Source: Aquincola sp. (lineage in GTDB: Bacteria > Pseudomonadota > Gammaproteobacteria > Burkholderiales > Burkholderiaceae_C). From it: 21,852 bases of DNA. Positions 7,714 through 14,628 of the stretch are shown here, piece after piece; the first letter of the stretch is position 1; each line of letters starts with the position of its first letter. The notes beneath the pieces were generated by a model, which had not been told where the DNA came from, ran no database searches, and worked only from the letters and a program-made list of their open reading frames with translations. The position numbers and the translations under genes were made by a program. The stretch lies in contig JAOUIM010000011.1 of assembly GCA_029884035.1 (NCBI GenBank), positions 1 to 21,852 of the forward strand. The letters are read 5' to 3'.

Positions 7714-8495
7714 GCCAACGGATCCGCTACGGCCTGGACGGTCGCGTGGTCATCGTCACCGGCGGGGCGCAGGGCATCGGCGAAGCGTGCGTGCGAACCC
7801 TCGCCGCCGATGGTGCCAGCGTGGCGCTGTGGGACCTCGAAGACCACCGCGGTGCCGCAATCGCCGCTGAGCTGTCGGCGTCGGGCGTTCATGTGCTGCA
7901 CCGGCGTTGCAACGTCGCGAGCCAGGCCGACGTGCAGGCGGCGCTGGCAGCCACCGTCTCGCGCTTCGGCCGTGTCGACGGACTGGTCAACAACGCCGGC
8001 ATCTTCAAGGCTGCGCCGTTCCTCAACATCACCGAGACCGACTGGGACGCGGTGCTCGACGTCAACCTCAAGGGCAGCTTCCTGGCCGGCCAGGCGGTCG
8101 CGCGCCAGATGGTCGACCAGGGCGATGGCGGCGCGATCGTCAACATGAGCTCGGTCAACGGCCGGCTGGCGATCGCCTCGATCGCCAGCTACAACGCCAG
8201 CAAGGGCGGCGTCGACCAGTTGACGCGCGTGATGGCGCTGGCGCTGGCCGAACACGGCATCCGCGTCAACGGCGTCGCGCCAGGCACGATCGCCACCGAA
8301 CTCGCGGCCAAGGCGGTGCTGACGAGCGAGGAAGCCAAGGCGCGCATCATGAGCCGCACGCCGATGAAACGCCTGGGCGAGCCCGCCGAGGTGGCGTCGG
8401 TCGTCGCGATGCTGCTGTCCGATGCGGCCAGCTACATGACTGGCGAGACCGTGCTCGTCGACGGTGGTCGCATGACGCTCAACTACGTGGTCTGA
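7710..8495 (+). CDS. SDR-family NAD(P)-dependent oxidoreductase
   Basis: A 261-residue classical short-chain dehydrogenase. Cofactor motif TGGAQGIG is at 17-24, NNAG at 94-97, and the catalytic set is Ser148, Tyr161 and Lys165 (YNASK). Asp42 at the end of the second strand (LWDLED) favours NAD(H) over NADP(H). The C-terminus VLVDGGRMTLNYVV is typical of 3-hydroxyacyl or cyclic-alcohol dehydrogenases. It overlaps the MBL-fold gene by ATGA, and GGAG in that gene's last codons (about 7697-7700) serves as ribosome site. In aerobic 2-aminobenzoyl-CoA clusters such a dehydrogenase is thought to act on hydroxylated CoA intermediates. That role is inferred from neighbours only. Confidence 0.92.
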   Translation: MSQRIRYGLDGRVVIVTGGAQGIGEACVRTLAADGASVALWDLEDHRGAAIAAELSASGVHVLHRRCNVASQADVQAALAATVSRFGRVDGLVNNAGIFKAAPFLNITETDWDAVLDVNLKGSFLAGQAVARQMVDQGDGGAIVNMSSVNGRLAIASIASYNASKGGVDQLTRVMALALAEHGIRVNGVAPGTIATELAAKAVLTSEEAKARIMSRTPMKRLGEPAEVASVVAMLLSDAASYMTGETVLVDGGRMTLNYVV

Positions 8496-8496
8496 G

Positions 8497-9069
8497 TTGA
8501 CGTTCGAAGCGTTCGCCGTCAGCACTGGCGTCGTCGCCCTCGGCGAGATGGGCGACAAGACCCAGCTGCTCGCACTCGTGCTCGCGGCGCGCTACCGTGC
8601 CCCCTGGCCGATCATCTCTGGCATCCTCGTGGCGACGCTGGCCAACCACCTCGGCGCAGCGGCGCTGGGCACATGGCTCACGCGCGTGATCGATCCGGAT
8701 AGGATGCGCTGGGTGCTTGGCGCCTCTTTCCTTGCGGTGGCACTGTGGATGCTGGTTCCCGACCGGCCGGACGAGTCGAAGGACCGCCGCCTCGGACGCC
8801 TGGGCGTGTTTGGCCTGACCACGGTGGCCTTCTTCCTGGTCGAGATGGGCGACAAGACCCAGATCGCCACCGTCATGCTCGCCGCTCGCTACGACGCGGT
8901 GTTCATCGTCACCGCGGGCACCACGCTGGGCATGCTGGCCGCCAACGTGCCCGCGGTGCTGTTGGGTGACCGCATCGTGCAGCGCGTGCCCATTGCCTGG
9001 GTGCACCGTATCGCGGCGATCGCATTCGCCTCGATCGGCGTGGCCATCCTGGCCGGCCTGCACGTCTGA
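8497..9069 (+). CDS. GDT1/TMEM165 family (UPF0016) cation transporter
   Basis: A 190-residue membrane protein with two homologous halves, each carrying the signature EMGDKTQ (residues 17-23 and 116-122). This double E-x-G-D-K-T motif defines the GDT1/TMEM165 family, whose characterised members export manganese or exchange calcium against protons. About six membrane helices are apparent, with a charged cytoplasmic loop at about 88-102. The only plausible start is TTG at 8497, two bases after the SDR stop, because the first in-frame ATG falls inside the first signature motif. No manganese riboswitch can precede it, since the upstream DNA is coding. It appears to be transcribed with the SDR gene, although no functional link to aromatic catabolism is obvious. 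Confidence 0.9.
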   Translation: MTFEAFAVSTGVVALGEMGDKTQLLALVLAARYRAPWPIISGILVATLANHLGAAALGTWLTRVIDPDRMRWVLGASFLAVALWMLVPDRPDESKDRRLGRLGVFGLTTVAFFLVEMGDKTQIATVMLAARYDAVFIVTAGTTLGMLAANVPAVLLGDRIVQRVPIAWVHRIAAIAFASIGVAILAGLHV

Positions 9070-9119
9070 ACGATTTTGCCTATCCTCTGCACTCGTCCAC
9101 CCATGGGAGCGCTGCGCCA

Positions 9120-9554
9120 ATGAAGTACCTCCACACCATGGTCCGCGTGACCGACATCGAGCAGTCATTGCGCTTCTACCGCGACGCGCTGGGCCTGGAA
9201 GTGCTGTCGCGGCGCGACCACGAGGCGGGCCGCTACACGCTCGTCTTCGTCGCCGCGCCCGGCGATCACTCGGCCCAGATCGAGTTGACCTACAACTGGC
9301 CGGCGCCGGACAGCAAGTCGGAAACCTACACCGGAGGCCGCAACTTCGGCCATGTGGCCTATGCGGTGGACGACATCTATGCCGCCTGCCGCCGCCTGAT
9401 GGACCATGGCGTCACGATCAGCCGCCCGCCGCGTGACGGCCGCATGGCCTTCGTGCGCTCGCCCGACGGCATCTCGGTCGAACTGCTGCAGGCCGGCAAC
9501 GCACTGGCGCCGGCCGAACCGTGGACGTCGATGCCCAACGTCGGCAGCTGGTGA
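9120..9554 (+). CDS. gloA: Lactoylglutathione lyase (glyoxalase I)
   Basis: This 144-residue enzyme of the vicinal-oxygen-chelate fold isomerises the hemithioacetal of methylglyoxal and glutathione to S-lactoylglutathione, detoxifying methylglyoxal in the cytoplasm. The four metal ligands are all in place: His5, Glu55, His78 and Glu121, matching the His-Glu-His-Glu pattern of the bacterial nickel-dependent type. The conserved MVRVTDIEQSLRFYRDALGL and RSPDGISVEL stretches are typical. The ATG at 9120 follows GGGAG (9105-9109) at a slightly long spacing. It sits 50 bases after the transporter gene, and the next gene begins two bases after its stop codon, so it is at least co-transcribed with the PaiB-like gene. 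Confidence 0.95.
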   Translation: MKYLHTMVRVTDIEQSLRFYRDALGLEVLSRRDHEAGRYTLVFVAAPGDHSAQIELTYNWPAPDSKSETYTGGRNFGHVAYAVDDIYAACRRLMDHGVTISRPPRDGRMAFVRSPDGISVELLQAGNALAPAEPWTSMPNVGSW

Positions 9555-9555
9555 C

Positions 9556-10167
9556 ATGTACCTGCCCAAGCACTTCGAGCAATCCGATCGCGGCGCGCTG
9601 GCCGCACTGATGCGCGAGCGGCCGCTCGCGACCCTGATCGTCTGCGCACCGGACGGCCCGACCGCCGACCTCATCCCGCTCGAATACGAGCCCGGTGCGG
9701 GTGCGCATGGAACGCTCCGCGGCCATGTCGCACGCGCCAATCCGCTGTGGCGCCATGCCGGCGCCCAGGCGCTCGCCGTTTTCACGGGCCCGGAATCGTA
9801 CGTGTCGCCTGGCTGGTACCCGAGCAAGCGCGAGCACGGCAAGGTGGTGCCGACCTGGAACTACACGATGGTGCAGGCGCGTGGCGTGCTGGCGGCCGTC
9901 GATGATGCGCCTTGGCTTCGCGCGCTGGTCGGACGCCTGACCGATCAGCACGAGTCCCGCCAGGCCCAGCCCTGGTCGGTGAACGATGCGCCCGACGACT
10001 ACGTGCTGCAGATGCTGCGCGCAATCGTCGGGATCGAGATCCCGCTGGCGTCGCTGGTTGGCAAGTGGAAGGTCAGCCAGAACCGAAGCGCCGCCGACCG
10101 CGAGGGCGTGGCGCAGGCGCTGGCGCCGAACGATGCCGCCATGAGCGCGCTGGTGCGCGGCGCTTGA
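9556..10167 (+). CDS. PaiB-like FMN-binding protein
   Basis: A 203-residue protein of the PaiB family, a split-barrel flavin-binding fold. In Bacillus the PaiA/PaiB pair represses sporulation and protease genes, but in proteobacteria the function is unknown and DNA binding is doubtful. Recognisable family features are the N-terminal MYLPKHFEQSD, the core YVSPGWYPSKREHGKVVPTWNY (about 76-97) and the C-terminal GIEIPLASLVGKWKVSQNR. The ATG at 9556 lies two bases after the gloA stop, indicating coupling. The 3' end converges on eda with a 44-base gap in which I see only weak 5-bp inverted repeats. No paiA-like acetyltransferase gene is next to it. Confidence 0.9.
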   Translation: MYLPKHFEQSDRGALAALMRERPLATLIVCAPDGPTADLIPLEYEPGAGAHGTLRGHVARANPLWRHAGAQALAVFTGPESYVSPGWYPSKREHGKVVPTWNYTMVQARGVLAAVDDAPWLRALVGRLTDQHESRQAQPWSVNDAPDDYVLQMLRAIVGIEIPLASLVGKWKVSQNRSAADREGVAQALAPNDAAMSALVRGA

Positions 10168-10211
10168 GACCCTTCGGCCTATCCGAGTCGGGACCGTGAG
10201 TGCGGCTCGGC

Positions 10212-10844
10212 TCAGGCGCGCAGTGCCTGGGCCTCGCGGGCCAGTGCCGTGATGCGCTTCCAGTCGCCCGCCGCGATAGCGTCGGCCGGTGTCAACCACG
10301 ATCCGCCACACACGCGCACGTTGGGCAGCGCGAGGAATTGCGGCGCCGTCGCGGGCGTGATGCCGCCAGTCGGACAGAACGCGACGTCCAGAAACGGCCC
10401 GGCCAGCGCCTTCAACATCGCAGTGCCGCCCGCCGCAGTGGCGGGAAAGAACTTGAGGAACGAGAAACCGTCTGCATTGGCGGCCATCACCTCGCTGGCC
10501 GTCGCCGCGCCGGGCAGCAGCGGCAGGCCCGCATCCTTGCAGGCCGTCCCCATTGCGCGCGTGTAGCCCGGGCTCACGCCGAACACGCAGCCGGCGGCCC
10601 TGGCCGCGCGCACGTCGTCGTGAGTGCGCAGCGTGCCGGCGCCAAGCACGGCCTCGGGCACCTCGCGCGCAATCGCCTGGATGCAGGCCAAGGCTGCCGG
10701 CGTGCGCAGCGTGACCTCGAGTACCTTCACGCCGCCGGCAACCAGCGCCTGCGCGAGCGGCACGGCATGTTCGACACGCTCGAGCACGATGACCGGGATG
10801 ACCGGACCGAAGACCGCGAGATCCAGGGTGCTCTTGATCGCCAT
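10212..10844 (-). CDS. eda: 2-dehydro-3-deoxy-phosphogluconate (KDPG) aldolase
   Basis: This 210-residue class I aldolase cleaves KDPG to pyruvate and glyceraldehyde 3-phosphate, the last step of the Entner-Doudoroff pathway. Catalytic residues are visible: Glu43 and Arg47 in VLEVTLRTP and the Schiff-base Lys131 in FLKFFPA. A TTG at 10859 could extend the protein by five residues. The ATG at 10844 is preferred because CGGAG (in 10850-10855) lies five bases upstream, just after the edd stop codon. It sits 11 bases downstream of edd in the same direction, so edd-eda form one operon with coupled translation, driven by the promoter upstream of edd. Length is normal for the family. Confidence 0.96.
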   Translation of the reverse strand: MAIKSTLDLAVFGPVIPVIVLERVEHAVPLAQALVAGGVKVLEVTLRTPAALACIQAIAREVPEAVLGAGTLRTHDDVRAARAAGCVFGVSPGYTRAMGTACKDAGLPLLPGAATASEVMAANADGFSFLKFFPATAAGGTAMLKALAGPFLDVAFCPTGGITPATAPQFLALPNVRVCGGSWLTPADAIAAGDWKRITALAREAQALRA

Positions 10845-10855
10845 GGCCGCTCCGT

Positions 10856-12673
10856 TCAAAGCCAGGTCACCGCGCCCTGCTCGGCGCTCGTGACATTGCG
10901 GCGCATGCCGCCAAAAAGTTCGCGACCGAGGCCCTGTGCGTTGTCCTCGGCCTGTGCATCACTGATCGTCACCTCGACGCGCGCGGCCCAGGTCTTGGCA
11001 TCGACGAGCGCATCGAGCTTGCCGGCAACGGCGTCGAGGCGGATCATGTCCCCGTCGCGCACCTTGGCCAGCGGGCCGCCGGCGAGCGCCTCGGGGCTCG
11101 CGTGGATCGCGGCAGGCACCTTGCCCGAAGCGCCGCTCATGCGGCCGTCGGTCACGAGTGCGACCTTGAAGCCCTTGCCCTGCAGCACTGCCAGTGGCGG
11201 CGTCAGCTTGTGCAGTTCGGGCATGCCGTTGGCACGCGGGCCCTGGAAGCGAACGACAACGACGACGTCGTGGTCGAGCTCGCCCGCCTTGAACGCCGCA
11301 TGCAGTGCCTCCTGCCCGGCGAACACACGCGCCGGAGCCTCGATGACCCAGCGGTCCTCGGGCACCGCGCTGGTCTTGATGACCGAGCGGCCCAGATTGC
11401 CCTGCAGCAGCTTGAGCCCGCCGCTGGCCGAGAACGCGCGCGCAGCCGGCCGCACGATGCTCTCGTCGCCGCTGTCGCGCGGCAGGCGGCGCCAGGCGAG
11501 CCGCTCGCCCTCGAGCGTCGGCACCTCTCCGTAGGCCGCAAGGCCGCGCTCGCTGACCGTGGCCACGTCGGCATGCAGGCAGCCGGCATCGAGTAGTTCG
11601 CGCAGCACGTAGCCGGGCCCGCCCGCGGCCTGGAACTGGTTCACGTCGGCACTGCCGTTCGGGTACACGCGCGCGAGCAGCGGCACGGCGGCCGACAGGT
11701 CGGCGAAGTCGCTCCAATCGATCACGATCCCGGCGGCGCGTGCCACCGCCACCCAATGGATCAGGTGATTGGTCGAGCCGCCCGTGGCCAGGAGCGCCAC
11801 CATCGCATTGACGATGACACGCTCGTCGACCAGGCGACCGATCGGGGTGAAGCGCGGCCCCCTTGCCGTGATCGCGAGCACCGTGCGCACCGCCTCACGC
11901 GTCAACTGCTCGCGCAGGACCGCATGCGGGTGCACGAAGGCGCTGCCAGGAACGTGCAGCCCCATCGCCTCGAGCAGCATCTGGTTGCTGTTGGCGGTGC
12001 CGTAGAACGTGCAGGTACCCGGGCCATGGTAGGCGGCGCTCTCGGCCTCGAGCAGCGCCGCGCGACCGACGAGGCCCGCCGCATGCTGCTCGCGCACCTT
12101 GGCCTTCGCGTTGTTCGACAGTCCGCTGCTCATCGGACCGGCCGGAACGAAGACGCACGGCAGATGGCCGAAATGGAGCGCGCCGATCAGCAGGCCCGGG
12201 ACGATCTTGTCGCACACGCCCAGCAGCAGCGCGGCGTCGAAGACGTCGTGCGTGAGCGCGATCGCGGTGCCCATCGCGATCACATCGCGCGAGAACAGCG
12301 ACAGCTCCATGCCCGGCAGGCCCTGCGTCACGCCGTCGCACATCGCGGGAACGCCGCCGGCGACCTGCGCCGTGGCGCCCTGCGAGCGCGCCTCGTCGCG
12401 GATCACTCCGGGGAAGCCCTCGTACGGCTGGTGCGCCGACAGCATGTCGTTGTAGGCGGTGACGATGCCGATGTGCGGTGCCCGCTCGGCCACGACCTTG
12501 AGCTTGTCGTCCGCCGGCAGCGCGGCGAACGCGTGGGCGACGTTCGCGCACCCCATGCGTTCGCTGCCCCGGGGTCGCTGCGCGAGGCGCTCGATGCGCT
12601 TCAGGTAGGCGCGGCGTGAAGGCGCACTGCGCTCGCGGATGCGTTCGGTGACTTCGTTGAGCGCGGCTTTCAT
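10856..12673 (-). CDS. edd: 6-phosphogluconate dehydratase
   Basis: A 605-residue iron-sulfur dehydratase of the IlvD/Edd family that converts 6-phosphogluconate to KDPG. The cluster-binding cysteines are Cys154 (LGVCDKIVPGL) and Cys221 (GTCTFYGTANSNQ), the same numbers as the E. coli enzyme, with a further conserved Cys112 in MCDGVTQGLPG. Length matches E. coli Edd (603). The frame is open upstream to 12973, but only the ATG at 12673 (MKAALNEVTERI) gives the family N-terminus and leaves room for the promoter at 12704-12732. No Shine-Dalgarno precedes the start. A HexR-like palindrome within the promoter suggests repression relieved by KDPG, the effector known for HexR. Confidence 0.96.
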   Translation of the reverse strand: MKAALNEVTERIRERSAPSRRAYLKRIERLAQRPRGSERMGCANVAHAFAALPADDKLKVVAERAPHIGIVTAYNDMLSAHQPYEGFPGVIRDEARSQGATAQVAGGVPAMCDGVTQGLPGMELSLFSRDVIAMGTAIALTHDVFDAALLLGVCDKIVPGLLIGALHFGHLPCVFVPAGPMSSGLSNNAKAKVREQHAAGLVGRAALLEAESAAYHGPGTCTFYGTANSNQMLLEAMGLHVPGSAFVHPHAVLREQLTREAVRTVLAITARGPRFTPIGRLVDERVIVNAMVALLATGGSTNHLIHWVAVARAAGIVIDWSDFADLSAAVPLLARVYPNGSADVNQFQAAGGPGYVLRELLDAGCLHADVATVSERGLAAYGEVPTLEGERLAWRRLPRDSGDESIVRPAARAFSASGGLKLLQGNLGRSVIKTSAVPEDRWVIEAPARVFAGQEALHAAFKAGELDHDVVVVVRFQGPRANGMPELHKLTPPLAVLQGKGFKVALVTDGRMSGASGKVPAAIHASPEALAGGPLAKVRDGDMIRLDAVAGKLDALVDAKTWAARVEVTISDAQAEDNAQGLGRELFGGMRRNVTSAEQGAVTWL

Positions 12674-12703
12674 GGACGACCGAGGGCTGTAACCGATGTT
12701 CCA

Positions 12704-12732
12704 ATTCTGCCGTAACTCAGTTACATCGTCAA
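12704..12732 (-). promoter_or_regulatory. Sigma-70-type promoter of edd-eda
   Basis: On the minus strand TTGACG (12732-12727) and CAGAAT (12709-12704) are separated by exactly 17 bases. The predicted start near 12697 gives an untranslated leader of about 24 bases before the edd ATG at 12673. This is the clearest promoter in the window. Confidence 0.68.
12711..12725 (-). promoter_or_regulatory. HexR-like operator in the edd promoter spacer
   Basis: The minus strand reads TGTAACTGAGTTACG, with a perfect GTAAC/GTTAC dyad. It matches 11 of 15 positions of the HexR consensus as I recall it from gammaproteobacteria (TGTAATTAAATTACA), including both half-site cores. It lies entirely between the -35 and -10 boxes, where a bound repressor would block RNA polymerase. 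No hexR gene is in the window. Confidence 0.6.
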
Positions 12733-12759
12733 AACATCCCGCGGCGAGTCCCACCACCG

Positions 12760-13386
12760 ATGCCATCATTTCGCGCCATGGACGGCTCGTGGCCCACCGT
12801 GCCCCCCCTGCGCGACCCGCAAGCCCTGCTCGCGCGCACGCGTCATGAATGGGGCGGCCATGAGGACCTGTGGATCTTCGGCTATGCGTCGCTCCTTTGG
12901 CGGCCTGAATTCGAGTCGGACGAGCATCGCCCGGCCACCGTGCGCGGCTGGCACCGTGCACTTCGCATGGCATCGCGCATCAACCGCGGCACGCCCGAGC
13001 GGCCGGGCCTGGTGTTCGCATTGCTTCCCGGCGGCTCGTGCCATGGCGCGGTGTATCGCGTCGCGCGCGGCCGGGCGCTCGCTGTACTCGAGGACCTGTG
13101 GCGGCGCGAGATGCCCACCGGGGTGTACGACCCACGCTGGCTGCCGTGCGCGACCGCCAAGGGCCCCGTGCGCGCGCTGGCGTTCACGCTGAGCCGCAAG
13201 AGCCCGCAGCACACCGGGCGTCTGTCCGATGCGCAGATGCTCGACATCCTGCGCCACGCGCGCGGCCGGTATGGCACGACGCTCGAATACCTCGTCTGTA
13301 CCGCGCGCTGCCTGGCCGAGCGCGGTGTGCGTGACCGAGAGATCGAGCGCCTGCTCGCGCTGACGCGCAGGCACGGTCTGACGTGA
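12760..13386 (+). CDS. ChaC-like gamma-glutamylcyclotransferase
   Basis: A 208-residue member of the gamma-glutamylcyclotransferase fold, ChaC branch, which releases 5-oxoproline from glutathione. The substrate-binding loop motif is FGYASLLW (40-47; usual form YGSLIW) and the catalytic glutamate is probably Glu117 in LWRREMPTGVY. A second ATG at 12778 (residue 7) is an equally good start, since neither has a clear ribosome site. The gene diverges from edd across an 86-base gap that contains the edd promoter and HexR-like site. It converges with amgK at the other end. No chaA antiporter gene is beside it, so the name reflects family only. Confidence 0.88.
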   Translation: MPSFRAMDGSWPTVPPLRDPQALLARTRHEWGGHEDLWIFGYASLLWRPEFESDEHRPATVRGWHRALRMASRINRGTPERPGLVFALLPGGSCHGAVYRVARGRALAVLEDLWRREMPTGVYDPRWLPCATAKGPVRALAFTLSRKSPQHTGRLSDAQMLDILRHARGRYGTTLEYLVCTARCLAERGVRDREIERLLALTRRHGLT

Positions 13387-13388
13387 AC

Positions 13389-13438
13389 CAGACGCGAGGT
13401 TCGACGCAGATGCAGTGCGCCGCGTCTGAGCCTAGGCT
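13389..13438. terminator. Inverted repeats between convergent genes
   Basis: CAGACGCG (13389-13396) and CGCGTCTG (13421-13428) form an 8-bp perfect inverted repeat across a 24-base loop, followed directly by the 10-bp palindrome AGCCTAGGCT (13429-13438). They fill the 55-base gap between the convergent ChaC-like and amgK genes, a natural place for a bidirectional terminator. No T-tract follows on either strand. Confidence 0.4.
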
Positions 13439-13441
13439 GGC

Positions 13442-14533
13442 TCAGCGCATCGAGAAGACCGTGACCGCCTTCATGCCCGACAACGGTTCGATCAGCGGCA
13501 GCAGCGGCTGCAGGTCGCGATAGCGCATGGCCACCTTGGTGGCATAGGCAAAGAATCGCGGCAGGTCGGCCGCGTAGCGCGGCTTGTGATCGCGGTGCTT
13601 GAGGCGGCAGAACACGCCGAGCACGCGCAGGTGGCGTTGCAGCCCGCACCACTCGAGCTGGCGCCAGAAGTCGCCGAAGTCGTCGGGCACCGGCAACGAA
13701 GCGCGGCGCGCCGATTCCCAGTAGCGCACCGCCCAGTCGATCTCACGCTCCTCCTCCCATGAAAGGAAAGCGTCGCGCAGCAGCGATGCGATGTCGTAGC
13801 CAATCGGACCGGCGGCGGCGTCCTGGAAATCCAGGATCCCGGGATTCGGGTCGGCCATCATCAGATTGCGCGGCATCCAATCGCGGTGCACGGTGATCCG
13901 CGGCTGCGCATCCATGCCAGCAACCAGGGTCTGCGTGAACCGCTGCCAGACCTGCATCTGCTCGGCCGTCCAGCTGACGCCATGCTCGCGACCGACGCAC
14001 CATTCTGGGAAGAGCGCGAGGCCGTGCTGCAGCGCCGGGCCCGCATACACCGGCAGGCCCTCGAACGGCACGTGCTGCTGCCACTGTACGAGCGCGGCGA
14101 TCGCCGCGCGCATCAGGTCGTCGGCGCCGCGAGGCGAGGCCGCCTGGAGGGCCTCGAGAAACAGGGTCTGCCCCAGGTCCTCGAGCAGCAGGAAACCCCG
14201 ATCGATGTCTGCCGCATGGACCTGTGGTCCATGCAGACCTGCCGCCGCGATGCGCGCGGCCACGTCGACGAAAGGCCGCACGTCCTCCTTCGGCGGCGGC
14301 GCGTCCATCACGACCAGGCTGCCGTGGCGCGCGCTGTCGATGCGAAGGTAGCGGCGAAAGCTGGCGTCGGCCGACGCGGCCCGCAGCGTGAGGGGACCGA
14401 GCTCGAAGGCATCGACCAACGGTGCGAGCCATTGCTCGAACGCGGCACGTCGCTCGGGGTTGGCCCACGGCACAAGACCCAGGGTGGGCCGCGCGGTCGG
14501 AAAGTCGGGAGCGGGGGGGGCTGCAGCAGTCAT
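13442..14533 (-). CDS. amgK: AmgK-type N-acetylmuramate/N-acetylglucosamine kinase (aminoglycoside phosphotransferase fold)
   Basis: A 363-residue kinase of the aminoglycoside phosphotransferase (choline kinase-like) fold. The catalytic loop is VHRDWMPRNLM (His216, Asp218, Asn223) and the metal-binding aspartate is Asp235 in GILDFQDA. AmgK phosphorylates the anomeric hydroxyl of N-acetylmuramic acid in the peptidoglycan recycling route that bypasses de novo UDP-MurNAc synthesis. Position next to lptD is shared with Pseudomonas amgK and supports the call. The partner uridylyltransferase gene murU, often directly downstream, is absent: a ChaC-like gene converges there instead. Codons 5-7 contain a run of eight C residues. 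The ATG at 14533 is the first in frame, with a -10-like TAGAAT 11 bases before it. Confidence 0.85.
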   Translation of the reverse strand: MTAAAPPAPDFPTARPTLGLVPWANPERRAAFEQWLAPLVDAFELGPLTLRAASADASFRRYLRIDSARHGSLVVMDAPPPKEDVRPFVDVAARIAAAGLHGPQVHAADIDRGFLLLEDLGQTLFLEALQAASPRGADDLMRAAIAALVQWQQHVPFEGLPVYAGPALQHGLALFPEWCVGREHGVSWTAEQMQVWQRFTQTLVAGMDAQPRITVHRDWMPRNLMMADPNPGILDFQDAAAGPIGYDIASLLRDAFLSWEEEREIDWAVRYWESARRASLPVPDDFGDFWRQLEWCGLQRHLRVLGVFCRLKHRDHKPRYAADLPRFFAYATKVAMRYRDLQPLLPLIEPLSGMKAVTVFSMR

Positions 14534-14544
14534 GGATAATTTTC

Positions 14545-14550
14545 ATTCTA
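14545..14550 (-). promoter_or_regulatory. Candidate -10 element upstream of amgK
   Basis: TAGAAT on the minus strand, in an AT-rich patch that stands out from the GC-rich surroundings, would start transcription about five bases before the amgK ATG. No convincing -35 box is seen. The 95-base gap to the divergent lptD start must also hold the lptD promoter, which I could not identify. Confidence 0.33.
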
Positions 14551-14628
14551 CAAACCGAGGGCTCGTTCTCTCGACGGGGTGACTGCGCGCGCGCTGCACA
14601 CCCCGATCGCGCCGCGCTCGCCTGCACC

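Noticed and set aside
9081..9086. TATCCT as a -10 box for gloA
   Set aside because: No -35 match lies 16-18 bases upstream, and the preceding transporter gene can supply the transcript.
10168..10211. Possible terminator between the PaiB-like gene and eda
   Set aside because: Only scattered 5-bp complementary arms (CCGAG/CTCGG) are visible and no T-tract, so it is too weak to list as a feature.
10200..11534. 444-codon open frame opposite eda and edd
   Set aside because: It is antisense to two complete enzymes with intact catalytic residues, with no ribosome site or domain.
12674..12973. N-terminal extension of edd
   Set aside because: It would cover the promoter and operator and the start of the divergent ChaC-like gene. 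E. coli Edd length and cysteine numbering fit the ATG at 12673.
14422..14628. Upstream extension of the lptD reading frame
   Set aside because: It overlaps the first codons of amgK, lacks a signal peptide at its own start, and the GTG at 14629 gives a proper signal sequence and family length.
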